Positions 26,658-36,008 of a stretch of 64,000 nucleotides of DNA are shown here, piece after piece. The position numbers were made by a program, and so were the translations under genes. The notes below the pieces were generated by a model. It did no database searches, was not told where the DNA came from, and saw nothing but the letters and a program-made list of their open reading frames with translations. Origin of the DNA: Halochromatium glycolicum (GTDB lineage: Bacteria; Pseudomonadota; Gammaproteobacteria; Chromatiales; Chromatiaceae). Position 1 is the stretch's first letter. Each line of letters opens with the position of its first letter. The stretch spans positions 216,361 through 280,360 of the forward strand of contig NZ_NRSJ01000001.1 in NCBI RefSeq assembly GCF_016584085.1, written 5' to 3'.

Positions 26658-27950
26658 TTACAGGCCCTTTACGATGCTGAAGGTCAGGCTGTTTGCATGC
26701 GTGGTGTCACCGGAAACTTCCTGTTGGCGACGGTTTAGTAGCCCCTCCAGCCAGATGTTGCTGCCAAGCGCGTAGCGAACGGCGACACCGATATCGATGG
26801 TATCGAACTCTTGCGGCTCGCGGTCTAGTGTTTTGAACCTGGTCAACGCGATAGTGCCGCCAACACGCAACCCTGCAAAAGGGCGATTCTCGACGTCGAA
26901 TGCCAGTCGGTTTCTCAACAACGGTGCACCGATGCCTGCCACGACCGTCGTGTCGCGCGAAGCATCAAGGGTGGCCAGCTGGTTCGTAGTCGCAGCCCTA
27001 AGTTGGGCTCGACCCTGCCAGTCTTCGTCGGCAAACGGACCGGGCTCCAGAAAACCCAACTCGATGTCGGCTGCGAGATTCCGCGCCAGCGCGCGCTGGT
27101 AGCCGACCCGCAAACCTTGGATTATCCCGTGATCATCCCGCGCGTTCGCCGCAGCACTGCTGAGCGTCGCCGGCGGTAGATCGAACCTCAGGTACTGCGC
27201 GTTATAGCGAGCAGTGAGTCGAGCAGCGCGCCCGAGAAGCCAGCGGGCCTGGGCGTCGAATGCGTAGGCCTGAGCATCAGCGCCGTCATCGTCACTGGTC
27301 AGCAGCAACTGATGGCTAACGCCCAGGTTGACATCCGACGTCCGGTTAGGACGAAGCGTAGCTAAGGTGCTGAGGATGTTGGTGGTAAACCGCGTCGCAG
27401 GCGACGCCGCGGTAACCAGCGCCTCGGCCGTAGGATCATGGGTCTGTTGGAACAGCTCGCTGACCGTGATCCCGAATAGCGGCGATGCGTTGTAAGTTGC
27501 TGATAAAGAAACTGTTTGCGCGTCGAGCAACCGATCAAGCTCAGTATTGTCCCGATAAGCGGCTGCCTCAAAACCGTAGTCGAGTCCGACGCGCCACTGA
27601 GGGCTGTTGGCGACATAGTTAAACCCCGGACTCAACAAGGCGATGACATCATCCTCCTGTTCGGTATTGGAGAAGGACAAATTGTCAGTATATTCGAAGC
27701 CAAGCCCGATCCGCGGTTCGAAGCCGGTGAACTTTTGCCGGGGTGGCGCGCTAATGCGGCCACCCCACTCCTCGAGCTCTCGTTCCTGCAGAGGGCGTCG
27801 CTGCGACAAGCCGCTCGCGTAGCGAGGCTGAACCTGCTGGAGCAGATCGAGTTCCGGGTTGCGGTCATCGTTACCGGATACCTCGGCGTACGCCGATTGG
27901 CAGCTCAATGCAACAAGAATACTAGCCAGAGTGCCACAAAACCGGGACAT
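26658..27950 (-). CDS. outer-membrane beta-barrel protein of the polysaccharide export system
   Basis: A 430-residue exported protein. A signal peptide (about 1-22, ending SAYA) is followed by a polar segment and then repeated amphipathic strands alternating polar and hydrophobic residues. Examples are EPRIGLGFEYTDNLSFSN, WRVGLDYGFEAAAYRD and VRYALGSNIWLEGLLNRR. The end, SLTFSIVKGL, has a hydrophobic residue at the C-terminus, as outer-membrane barrels often do. Length suits 16-18 strands. It is encoded 30 bp after the short Wza-like gene, so the two are likely partners. It resembles the EpsL/putative exosortase-B-type barrels of proteobacterial EPS loci; no enzymatic motif is seen. Confidence 0.75.
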   Translation of the reverse strand: MSRFCGTLASILVALSCQSAYAEVSGNDDRNPELDLLQQVQPRYASGLSQRRPLQERELEEWGGRISAPPRQKFTGFEPRIGLGFEYTDNLSFSNTEQEDDVIALLSPGFNYVANSPQWRVGLDYGFEAAAYRDNTELDRLLDAQTVSLSATYNASPLFGITVSELFQQTHDPTAEALVTAASPATRFTTNILSTLATLRPNRTSDVNLGVSHQLLLTSDDDGADAQAYAFDAQARWLLGRAARLTARYNAQYLRFDLPPATLSSAAANARDDHGIIQGLRVGYQRALARNLAADIELGFLEPGPFADEDWQGRAQLRAATTNQLATLDASRDTTVVAGIGAPLLRNRLAFDVENRPFAGLRVGGTIALTRFKTLDREPQEFDTIDIGVAVRYALGSNIWLEGLLNRRQQEVSGDTTHANSLTFSIVKGL

Positions 27951-27980
27951 CGTTACCGTTGGCCTATTCGCAACAAGAGG

Positions 27981-28571
27981 TCAACGGACTATAACCGTGT
28001 CGCCAGGCAACAAGAGCGGGTCCTCGCTATCTTCCGCTCCGTCAATGAAGGCTTTGTAATCGAAGCGAATTGGCGCGCGATCCGCCTTCCGGTTGTACAC
28101 CAAGATGTCCTTACGTTTGGCATAGGCGGTGAACCCGCCGGCCATCGCGAGCGCTTGGACCAGTGTAATGGCGCTGCGCGGGGCGAGCTCACCAGGCGAC
28201 ATCACCTCACCCATGACATAGATGCGATAACTGTTGAGCGCTTCGAGACTGACTGTGACCTCCGGCTCCTCGTCTTGGAGCATGTGGCGCCTAAGCGCCT
28301 CGGCTAGCTTCGCGCTCAGTTCGGGCGCGGTGAGTCCGGCGGCTTGAATCTCGCCAACGAGCGGATATTGGATCTTACCGGTTGGGCTGATCACGACGCG
28401 CTGCGACAGCTCCGGCAGACGCCAAACAATGACCTGGATACTGTCTCCGGGGCCTAGCCGGTCAAGGGCTCCAGGTACTTGATCCTCGCCACCCCGAGCT
28501 CCAAAGGCTGCACAAAGCACGAGGCAGCCCAGAATCGCCACAACCAGTGTCTGGCGCAGGTACAAGATCAT
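27981..28571 (-). CDS. short polysaccharide export protein (Wza-like, OPX family)
   Basis: A 196-residue exported protein. The signal sequence (VVAILGCLVLCAAFGARG) has a Cys at its hydrophobic end, but the lipobox is imperfect. The Poly_export domain follows (LGPGDSIQVIVWRLPELSQRVVISPTG) and then a single SLBB-type domain (YRIYVMGEVMSPGELAP...ALAMAGGF). It ends at LLLPGDTVIVR, so it lacks the extra SLBB repeat and the C-terminal helix with which Wza crosses the outer membrane. It therefore belongs to the short periplasmic OPX class and needs another outer-membrane pore, plausibly the barrel encoded next. Confidence 0.9.
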   Translation of the reverse strand: MILYLRQTLVVAILGCLVLCAAFGARGGEDQVPGALDRLGPGDSIQVIVWRLPELSQRVVISPTGKIQYPLVGEIQAAGLTAPELSAKLAEALRRHMLQDEEPEVTVSLEALNSYRIYVMGEVMSPGELAPRSAITLVQALAMAGGFTAYAKRKDILVYNRKADRAPIRFDYKAFIDGAEDSEDPLLLPGDTVIVR

Positions 28572-28623
28572 GCAGAAACACCTATTTATGCGCAGGCTAA
28601 CCGTGTGTGGGCGCGCCGGCCAG

Positions 28624-28715
28624 GCGCTCTAAGAGGCCCTGTCAAGACGGCTGCGTGACTCGCGCAAGCTCCGGATTTATCAAGCCGCAGGAGCCATTCT
28701 GTTAGGGCTTCTAAG
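28624..28715 (+). repeat. dispersed intergenic repeat, copy A
   Basis: About 92 bp in the gap between the short export protein gene and the epimerase gene. It aligns with 38918-39006. The last 21 bp (28695-28715, beginning CATTCTGTTAGGG) are identical in both copies, and the rest is recognisably similar (for example CGCGCAA, GGATTT and GCCGC blocks in the same order). Here the repeat runs antiparallel to the flanking genes. Confidence 0.7.
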
Positions 28716-28788
28716 TCACTCGCCACTTGAGTCAGTCTCAACTGGTACTACAAGTTAGATAAAAAAAAGGATAAATGAGTGCCTAAGT

Positions 28789-29781
28789 CTAGCAGCGCTC
28801 TGCGACCCATTGATAAAGCGAAGACATGCCCGTCTTTAGATCGACCTCTGGAGCCCAGCCGAGCACTTCGCGAGCTCTACTAAAATCGGCACACCGGCCG
28901 CGATCGCCTTCTGGCTTAGATGTGTCGAATTCGATCGAGATATCTTTGCCCGACACCTCGACGAGGGCCTCGGCGATATCCTTAATTGACGTACACACAT
29001 CAGGTCCGATCTGGACCAGCCCCTTACCAAGCCCCTTCTCCATGGCAAGCACCAGCGCAGTCACGACATCGTCTACATGCACGAACGCGCGACCCTGGGC
29101 GCCGCTGCCCCAGACTACGAAAGGCTCGGCCGGATAACGCGCGGCCTTGCGCGCCAATGACGGGATGACTTGCGAACGCTCGGCGTCGAAGTCACATGGC
29201 GTGCCATAGACGTTGTGCAGACTTAATACCGATACTGGGATGCCAGTTTCACGCTCCATCAGCAAAGCCTCATATTCGCCCATCAGCTTACTCCAACCGT
29301 AGGCCGATTCCGGCCATGCTGGATATTGATCTTCCTCCCTGAGCGGCGGCGCATCGACCCCCGTCTGTTTGTCGGCCGGAAAGCTACAGGCGGTGCCGAC
29401 GTAAATGTAACCTTTAAGTGGGCGATCGCGCAGCGATGCAATGGTATTCGTATTGATCAGCAGGTTTTGACGGAAAACGCTGCCCTCATTACTGAACACA
29501 TAATCTACACCTGCCACCACATCAGCAAGATGATAGACATAATCAATGCCTTCGGTGATCATATCAAGCGCACCAGGCACAGTAAGATCCAGCTCATGGA
29601 AGTCCCGCTCCATATTGATAATATACTCCCCATGCTCGTCTAGAAGGTTCTCGCGTTGGCCTCGCCAAAGGTTATCAACAGCCTTTACTGAGTGCCCCAT
29701 GGACACCAACCGCTTGATAAGGTTGGAGCCGATCATCCCTGCACCTCCAGTGACCAAAATACATGCATTGTTCATAAGCAA
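28789..29781 (-). CDS. NAD-dependent epimerase, GDP-mannose 3,5-epimerase-like
   Basis: A 330-residue extended SDR. The cofactor motif ILVTGGAGMIGSNLIKRL is at the start, the catalytic region reads VGTACSFP and then ESAYGWSKLMGEYE, and LSLHNVYGTPCDF follows. Cys in the TACSFP position, together with the HNVYG block and a late FVHVDDVVTAL, resembles GDP-mannose 3,5-epimerase and GDP-fucose synthase-like enzymes rather than UDP-glucose 4-epimerase. The C-terminus (ARE VLGW-type, then VDLKTGMSSLYQW) is normal. The product would be a nucleotide sugar for this polysaccharide. Start may be ATG 29781 or 29775. Confidence 0.8.
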   Translation of the reverse strand: MLMNNACILVTGGAGMIGSNLIKRLVSMGHSVKAVDNLWRGQRENLLDEHGEYIINMERDFHELDLTVPGALDMITEGIDYVYHLADVVAGVDYVFSNEGSVFRQNLLINTNTIASLRDRPLKGYIYVGTACSFPADKQTGVDAPPLREEDQYPAWPESAYGWSKLMGEYEALLMERETGIPVSVLSLHNVYGTPCDFDAERSQVIPSLARKAARYPAEPFVVWGSGAQGRAFVHVDDVVTALVLAMEKGLGKGLVQIGPDVCTSIKDIAEALVEVSGKDISIEFDTSKPEGDRGRCADFSRAREVLGWAPEVDLKTGMSSLYQWVAERC

Positions 29782-29803
29782 TCTCGCTATCTAGCTCGAA
29801 ACA

Positions 29804-31513
29804 TTAGGCATGCACCGCCACTGCAGAATTGTCAGACGTCGGTGACATCATTCTTTGATCCATACTCTCCCACGGTTGCCCCTTCAGATGATCAGCGAGC
29901 CGGATGGCGAGCGCGACGATCGTCAGCGTGGGATTCGCCTGGCTACTCGTAGGAAATACTGCGCTGCTGGCAACATATAGGTTCGCTGTGCCAAAAACCC
30001 GACACTCGGGGTCAACGACGCCCTGGCGCGAGTTCTCCGCCATTCGGAGGCTACCAATATGGTGGCCGAGAGTTGCCTTTTGGGCGCGTATCTCGTCATC
30101 CACGTCGTCAGAATTGTACTCTAATTCGCCGACACCGGATTTTCGAAACGCTGTATCAAGCAGTTCATGAGAACGCCGCAAGCTGTCAACATCCATGTCT
30201 GTGATCCGGAAGTCGACCATTAAGCGCGGCTGACCTAAGGCGTCGCGTTCCTCGCTTAAAGCGATGCGGGAAGACATGTCTGGTACCTGCTCGGCGTGGA
30301 AGTAAATGTGGAACAGGTTGTTCTTGGGCTTCACCAGAAGCGAAGGCATCCGTCGTTCTTGCAAGAAACGACTTCGGCTCCAAGACGGCAGCACACTGAG
30401 CATTTCAGGTGATCCAGCAAGCACATTGCGTAGGTGCTTCCAGTACAGTTCGTACTTGCCTGACCTGGTGCTATCGCTCGACTCCAGCTTGCCCGCTAAA
30501 GTCTTGACAATAAAAGCCAACGACATGATGCTGCTGCGATGATCGGCATCCTCGAGTAATGGCCGATCCAGCGTAAAGTAACTGTTGAGTAGCCGAAACC
30601 GCCGTTGCACTGCTGCGGGAATCCAGAAACGGCGCCGGCAATAGACGCCATGGCGATCGATTTCATACCCAAACTTGACCCGTACATCGGGCTTGAAACG
30701 CGCTCGGGCGATCACCCCGTTAAGGTGGCACATGTAGCCTCGCCCAAGCCACGGCGAGTCTTCGCCTAAGTTTGCGCCATCGCGTGCGTTGCTACTCAGC
30801 AGTAAACGAGTGCTTTCGAGGCACCCACCGGCGAGCACGGTGCGGCTGGCGCGAATTTCGAAAGTCGTTCCGCTTAAAGTAGCCACTTCCAATGCCTCTA
30901 TATGGCCGCCAGTTTGCGCTACGCGCAAATGGTGGCAAGCCGCATTGAGTAACACGCGCAGGTTCCGCAGTCGCTGCAACTGGCTAGCGTAGCGTTTACC
31001 AAAACGCGTGGGCGGCCCCCAACGCTCGATCGTATCTGTACTAACGTCGGGATCGTGAAGGCCTTCGACGAGCTCGCCTCCTTCCAGCGCGCTCGTCGCC
31101 TCGTAGTCAAACTCGCCGCACTCACAGTAGACGTGGGCGCGTCGGTAGTACGGATCGAGATCAGAGCGATCGATCGGCCAGCCACTATCTCGCACGTAGT
31201 CGCGTTGCTCGAAATCAATCGCGTCGTACGGGACACAGCGTCCACCCCACAACGCCGACGTACCTCCTAACTGGCGATAACGGGCCTTCTGCGTCGGCAA
31301 GTGGTAGGCCGGGTCTACCAGTTCGCCGCGGTACAGATCCAGGCTCTTGCCAGCATGATTGCGGCCACCCGCTTCAAGCACGATAACGGATCGGCCGCTC
31401 TCGCCAAGCTCTAGTGCCAGGGTAATGCCAGCTGGGCCTGCTCCGACGATGCACAGGTCACATCGCAGCACCGAATCTCGTTGAATGTGATAGGCGTCTT
31501 CGATCATTTGCAA
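29804..31513 (-). CDS. GMC-family oxidoreductase
   Basis: A 569-residue FAD-dependent oxidoreductase. The dinucleotide fold CDLCIVGAGPAGITLALEL is at about residues 19-37. The flavin-contacting block YRQLGGTSALWGGRC follows, and VLAGGCLESTRLLL in the middle. The C-terminal GMC domain has LGHHIGSLRMAE with the active-site His, and ends with NLYVASSAVFPTSSQANPT and ALAIRLADHL. No signal peptide is seen. Such proteins in polysaccharide loci are thought to oxidise a sugar hydroxyl, but no substrate is established here. It is followed by the epimerase gene and preceded, 10 bp away, by an aldo/keto reductase; the pair is probably translated together. Confidence 0.87.
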   Translation of the reverse strand: MQMIEDAYHIQRDSVLRCDLCIVGAGPAGITLALELGESGRSVIVLEAGGRNHAGKSLDLYRGELVDPAYHLPTQKARYRQLGGTSALWGGRCVPYDAIDFEQRDYVRDSGWPIDRSDLDPYYRRAHVYCECGEFDYEATSALEGGELVEGLHDPDVSTDTIERWGPPTRFGKRYASQLQRLRNLRVLLNAACHHLRVAQTGGHIEALEVATLSGTTFEIRASRTVLAGGCLESTRLLLSSNARDGANLGEDSPWLGRGYMCHLNGVIARARFKPDVRVKFGYEIDRHGVYCRRRFWIPAAVQRRFRLLNSYFTLDRPLLEDADHRSSIMSLAFIVKTLAGKLESSDSTRSGKYELYWKHLRNVLAGSPEMLSVLPSWSRSRFLQERRMPSLLVKPKNNLFHIYFHAEQVPDMSSRIALSEERDALGQPRLMVDFRITDMDVDSLRRSHELLDTAFRKSGVGELEYNSDDVDDEIRAQKATLGHHIGSLRMAENSRQGVVDPECRVFGTANLYVASSAVFPTSSQANPTLTIVALAIRLADHLKGQPWESMDQRMMSPTSDNSAVAVHA

Positions 31514-31523
31514 TGGCCGCCGG

Positions 31524-32453
31524 TCAGGTCACGCAACGAAACTGGGTCATGAGCTCTTGCGGCAAGGGCTGCGACGCCAATGCATTGAGATTGGCGTTAA
31601 GGTGAGCGCGGGTAGTGACGCCTATCACGACGGTACTGACCTCCGGCATTTGCTGGACGAACTGTAATGCGAACTCAAACCATTGCAACCCTGGCCGTTG
31701 CACAGATAACTGGCGAATTGCTGGATGATCGCGCAGCCGCCCGCCCGCAAAGACCTCCCGGGCGATAACCCCGACACCACGGGAAGATGCCATCGGCAGT
31801 ATTTCGGGCAACATTTCCCGGTAGTCGAGACTCACTGGCACCTGAATGCTATCGATCTCCTCCCAGGCCAGCGCAGCCCGAGCGCTAGCTACGTCATCAC
31901 AAGAGACCCCGAGATACCGAATCTTTCCGGCGTCGCGAAGATCGATTAGGAGACGGTGCACATCCTGGTTCTGCAGCACCTCAACCGGCGGTGAATGCAG
32001 CATGAACAGATCAATATAGTCAGTACGCAAGCGCCTGAGGCTGGACTCGATACGTTCACGCAAAAAACCTGGCTCAAAGCGTTTGCGCTCACTTGCAAGG
32101 CGATTCTGCGCCACGCTCCGCCGCCCACCTTTCCAATGACGTAGTAGCGGATTGGCAAGCGGTTTTGCAAGCCGAATCATCGTTTGCGATATGCTCAGCG
32201 TCAGGCCAGCTTTGGTGGCAAGAATAATGTCAGCACGACGGCCGGAAAATACGTCGCCAAGCATTCGCTCGCTATCGCCCTGGCCATAGATATCGGCGGT
32301 ATCAAAAAAGTTCACACCCGCATCAAAAGCCGCATCTAGCGTCGATCGAACGGCCCGTGGCGAGCATGCTGTGGTCAATGATGCGATGCGGGCACAACCA
32401 AACCCGAGCCTTGACACTCGCAGCGACGTGTGGCCGAGGTTTACATACTTCAC
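31524..32453 (-). CDS. aldo/keto reductase
   Basis: A 309-residue NADPH-type aldo/keto reductase (TIM barrel). It begins VNLGHTSLRVSRLGFGCARI. The catalytic Asp/Tyr are in FFDTADIYGQGDSERMLG, the Lys in IILATKAG, and the His in IDLFMLHSPP. GKIRYLGVSCDD and VSTVVIGVTTRAHL complete the pattern. The stop is 10 bp before the GMC oxidoreductase start. Together they could oxidise and then reduce a sugar, changing stereochemistry, but that is conjecture. Confidence 0.87.
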   Translation of the reverse strand: MKYVNLGHTSLRVSRLGFGCARIASLTTACSPRAVRSTLDAAFDAGVNFFDTADIYGQGDSERMLGDVFSGRRADIILATKAGLTLSISQTMIRLAKPLANPLLRHWKGGRRSVAQNRLASERKRFEPGFLRERIESSLRRLRTDYIDLFMLHSPPVEVLQNQDVHRLLIDLRDAGKIRYLGVSCDDVASARAALAWEEIDSIQVPVSLDYREMLPEILPMASSRGVGVIAREVFAGGRLRDHPAIRQLSVQRPGLQWFEFALQFVQQMPEVSTVVIGVTTRAHLNANLNALASQPLPQELMTQFRCVT

Positions 32454-32655
32454 TTAGACATATCCCAGCTGTTACTTCATGGCCGATATTGGCAAGACGG
32501 CTTGCAGTAGGCCACTAGGACGCCCTATGAAAATGCCCACTCGCCTACACAAATAGTTAAATTCTAGGCCGAAAAAGGTATTCTGTTCGGGTTTTTGAGG
32601 TATGCTTCTAGCATCCATCCATTCCCACCTACCAAAATTGGTGATAGACGTTTTC

Positions 32656-34080
32656 TTAGTAAGCCCCTCTACGCAACAATACAGCAGGAATCGTTCCGAG
32701 CAAAATGGCAAAATCGCGCGCGAGAGACCATCCATCAATATACTCCATGTCCATCTCCATCCAACGCTCAAAACTGATGCCGCTGCGGCCGCTTATTTGC
32801 CAGGTACATGTCAGGCCCGGCGGAAAACTAAAGCGTCGACGATGACTATGTTCACTGAATAGAACGACATCCCGGACCGGCAATGGTCGTGGGCCGACTA
32901 GACTCATATCACCTCGCAGTACGTTCACTAGCTGCGGCAGTTCGTCGAGGCTAGTGCTGCGCAAGAAACGTCCGAGGCGAGTAACGCGTGGGTCGTTCTG
33001 AATTTTGAACGCTGGGCCAACCAACTCGTTAGCTCCTTCCAGTTCCACCTGCAGTGCTTCTGCATTCTCAACCATCGTACGGAACTTATACATACGGAAG
33101 ATTCGCTTGTTGCGGCCCACACGGTCCTGCACGAAGAGTACTGGCCCCGGGCTGCTCATCTTCACCGCTAGAGCGATCAACAGCAAAACCGGACTCATCG
33201 CTACCAACACGGAAAACGAAACAATCACGTCGATAAGTCGTTTGACGGAAAGCTGCCAATCGATATTCGGGCCATTATATAGCGTTATTGTTGGCAGTTG
33301 AAAACGATGCTCGACACGCATCTTGAGGCTGTCGATATCGAAAAAATCCGTCGCTAGCGTAACGGGTATGCCCTGCTCTTCACACCGCACGAGCACGTTC
33401 TCGATCTCTTCATAACACGACTTTATCGGTAGCGTCAAATAGACCTCATCGACTGAATGTTGGGCGAGAATAGAAGACAGCTCTTTAATGTCACCGAGAT
33501 AAGAGATAGATTGACCCAGCAGTTTTTCCGAAATCACATCAGGACTCGTGTCCACGAAACCGACAACGCGGTAGCCAATCTCAGGCTGACGCTTTACAGT
33601 CTGGGCAAAACGGAACCCACGGTCTCCCGCGCCGACTACGATGACATGGCGAATGTTATGGTTGTGCGCCCGGAGCTGGCTCAGGAAAACGCGGAGGACA
33701 AGTCGAGACCCAAGTGCCAGCAAGGCAAGCATGGCCCAGAACAGCCAGACAAACTCCCCGGATAGAAACTTAACGTCCATGATCACACCTGCCGTCGCCA
33801 CCGCACCGGTGGCGAGAAAGGTGGACCGCAGAAGCCGCGCGAATTCCGCGATAGGGCGTTCCAGTCGCCGTGATCGATAGGCGCCACTATTAACTAGCGA
33901 CAGATGCCAAGCTAGCATCACGATCGCGACCAGAGCCAGGGCTCGAACGTCAACCAGAGGGGTAAGGGCGTGATGGTCGGTCGTTAGATAAAGCGACGAC
34001 ACGATAGCCGCCAAAATCAGTAGAACCTCGTAGATCTGGTACGCTATAATGAGTAGGAATCGACGGTGTAGCTTATACAT
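32656..34080 (-). CDS. undecaprenyl-phosphate sugar-phosphate transferase (priming enzyme)
   Basis: Polyisoprenyl-phosphate hexose-1-phosphate transferase of the WbaP/WcaJ type, 474 residues. Four N-terminal membrane helices (from about residue 8) are followed by a cytosolic CoA-binding-like domain ([18 protein letters not shown]). A re-entrant hydrophobic segment ([20 protein letters not shown]) follows. The catalytic domain carries [21 protein letters not shown] and SLVGPRPLP. It transfers a sugar phosphate to undecaprenyl phosphate, starting repeat-unit synthesis. ATG 34080 ([10 protein letters not shown]) is preferred; GGAA lies 8 nt upstream, while the longer frame to 34152 adds a non-typical leader. 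It heads the minus-strand group down to FkbM. Confidence 0.9.
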   Translation of the reverse strand: MYKLHRRFLLIIAYQIYEVLLILAAIVSSLYLTTDHHALTPLVDVRALALVAIVMLAWHLSLVNSGAYRSRRLERPIAEFARLLRSTFLATGAVATAGVIMDVKFLSGEFVWLFWAMLALLALGSRLVLRVFLSQLRAHNHNIRHVIVVGAGDRGFRFAQTVKRQPEIGYRVVGFVDTSPDVISEKLLGQSISYLGDIKELSSILAQHSVDEVYLTLPIKSCYEEIENVLVRCEEQGIPVTLATDFFDIDSLKMRVEHRFQLPTITLYNGPNIDWQLSVKRLIDVIVSFSVLVAMSPVLLLIALAVKMSSPGPVLFVQDRVGRNKRIFRMYKFRTMVENAEALQVELEGANELVGPAFKIQNDPRVTRLGRFLRSTSLDELPQLVNVLRGDMSLVGPRPLPVRDVVLFSEHSHRRRFSFPPGLTCTWQISGRSGISFERWMEMDMEYIDGWSLARDFAILLGTIPAVLLRRGAY

Positions 34081-35060
34081 GATCAGCGTTCCGGAAAGCG
34101 CTATGAGCGGCGCCCTGTTAGTGCTTCGTTTACTCGTGTCAAGGCGAGACACTCATTCAATGGAGACCAGTTTGCGTCGACGAGTTTGCTGCACGGACGA
34201 ACACCAAAAGAATTGTTATGTGAGCTAGGGGCTTTTTTGGGGCCTGTCCTGCAGATACGTCAAATGAGCAACCCTGGCTACGTGTGCCGGCGAGCATAAG
34301 CGACCGTGGCTTGCCGCAGCCCTTCTATTGCATCTGTTGGCCCGACACAGGCCAGCTCAGGCCGTGAGCGCTATAGGTCTTGAGTGGGCCAGTGAAGTCG
34401 AAGCAGGCCCCGTTGCGACAAACTATTGATGGCATGGCTCGCCTCAGCCAAGCACCCCTCGCAAAGTGCAAATTACGATCAAGCGGACGGCCCAGTTTCA
34501 TCCTGCCGTCTTGAGCGGTGCACGCCGGCAATTCCCGCAGCTAGCGTACACCCGTCCGAGAGCGTATGGTCTTCTATCTAATCCGTGGCTTAAGAAGCCT
34601 AATCTCATGCATCAAACATGCCGGAGAGGCTGCTTGCCGCCAACGAGCCAATCCTGAAGGTATCTGATTAAACTGAACCCGAAAAAACAAGCACTTACGG
34701 GACTGAAAACGCTATGTCTGTCGTAAAGAGCGTCATCGCTGTAAGGTCACGAGGGGCATCCTGGTGTTTCTTTGGAGTATTCTTTACAGTCGCAGCAGGC
34801 TAAATCACCCTCGAATTTGTAGAAAGAGTCGTGAAAAGAGCTAAGTCCATGAAAAAAAAGGAGAGTTTTTGAGCGTGCATGTGTAAAGGTTTTCGACACT
34901 TGCGCCCATTCCAAAGAAGTCTTTCGCTGCTTTCAAGCGATTAGTTTTCGAAGCTTTTTCCGAGCATAACGTGCTTGAGGACCGCCTGCTCAGGCTCAGT
35001 TTGCATCCATAGCTTCTTCTGTCAGCTCGATAAGGTCCGGTCTTGAATGTGGGGTTCCAC
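34081..35060. other. 980 bp without a supportable gene, inside the polysaccharide cluster
   Basis: AT-richer than the flanks. A minus-strand frame at 34325-34531 has no known motif. Homopolymer-rich stretches and many stops on both strands argue against coding. The region lies upstream of the priming-transferase operon and downstream of the GT2 gene, so it may contain the promoter and leader for the former. I see no convincing -35/-10 pair, ops/JUMPstart element or terminator in it. Confidence 0.5.
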
Positions 35061-36002
35061 TCAGGGGTATCGGCTAATTCGATTCAAGGCCCAACCGACC
35101 AACTTCTTAGTCTTCAGCTTGGCGGTGCTGATTCGTGGCAGAGCAGGCATCAGATCGTCTCGGATGATGAACCGACCGTCGTGTTCGTCGCGCTCTAGCG
35201 TTGCCGCTTCGACAATCCGCTCTTTCCACTCCTGTCCGGAAAAGCTCAGTAAGTGCTGCGCGGCCTTTTTCGCGTTCTGATCCACATCCTTGTCGAGGAA
35301 GCTGTTCGGGTTGTCCATCACCTGTTGCCAGTCCGGTAGCACCTCGTGAGGGAACGAAAATCCGCCCTTGGCAGCGTTGCTGCGCCTTACTTCGATGCGC
35401 CGCTGGATCGATTCAGGTGATCGGTATTGGTAGTGCTTGATACGGATGCGCATTGGTGCCGAGCGACCGAGGATCGGCCAAGAGCGTTTTGGCGGCCAGT
35501 AGATGGTACGGTCGTAGCGGAAAGCGCGCGGCTCTGACCAATTGTTCAAGTAATACCGGCACTTCTGTTCCACCGGCAGAGAGTCTGCGTAGGCCGATGG
35601 GTCTTGTTCATAGCGACGCAGGTCTTCATCGGTAAAGTAGTACTGCAGCATAGCGCCCCACACGACGTCGTAATCACGCGGTACTCTGGGTAAGAACTGG
35701 CGCGGGTCGTCAACATAGATTTCATCGGAATCGAGGCGTACCCACCAGTCGCCGGGCGCGTTGTTCTTGGCATAGTGGAGAAAGATGTCGCGGCGCAGGC
35801 TCTCGACGAAGGTACAGTCATCTTGCTTGAATGGGACGATTGTAGGGTTATTGGCTGCTAGCGATTGAACGATCTCCCAGGTACCATCACCGCTTCCGTT
35901 GTCAAACACGTAGATATAATCGCACCATTGGGCGGCGCTGGTTAACGTCTGAGCAATGATGTCAGCCTCGTTTTTGATCACGCACATGCCATGGATGTTC
36001 AT
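35061..36002 (-). CDS. family 2-type glycosyltransferase
   Basis: A 313-residue GT-A protein of the kind that begins with a KNEAD motif (GMCVIKNEADIIAQTL). It continues YIYVFDNGSGDGTWEIV, with the DXD in WWVRLDSDEIYVDD. There are no membrane helices. The start is 6 bp after the stop of the rfbF gene, so it is translated from the UXS-rfbF message. It probably transfers one of the sugars made by those neighbours. Acceptor and linkage cannot be read from sequence. Confidence 0.85.
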   Translation of the reverse strand: MNIHGMCVIKNEADIIAQTLTSAAQWCDYIYVFDNGSGDGTWEIVQSLAANNPTIVPFKQDDCTFVESLRRDIFLHYAKNNAPGDWWVRLDSDEIYVDDPRQFLPRVPRDYDVVWGAMLQYYFTDEDLRRYEQDPSAYADSLPVEQKCRYYLNNWSEPRAFRYDRTIYWPPKRSWPILGRSAPMRIRIKHYQYRSPESIQRRIEVRRSNAAKGGFSFPHEVLPDWQQVMDNPNSFLDKDVDQNAKKAAQHLLSFSGQEWKERIVEAATLERDEHDGRFIIRDDLMPALPRISTAKLKTKKLVGWALNRISRYP

Positions 36003-36008
36003 TGGCGC

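Noticed and set aside
34081..35060. JUMPstart/ops (RfaH) element upstream of the polysaccharide operons
   Set aside because: No GGCGGTAGC-type core was found in the gaps of the cluster by eye.
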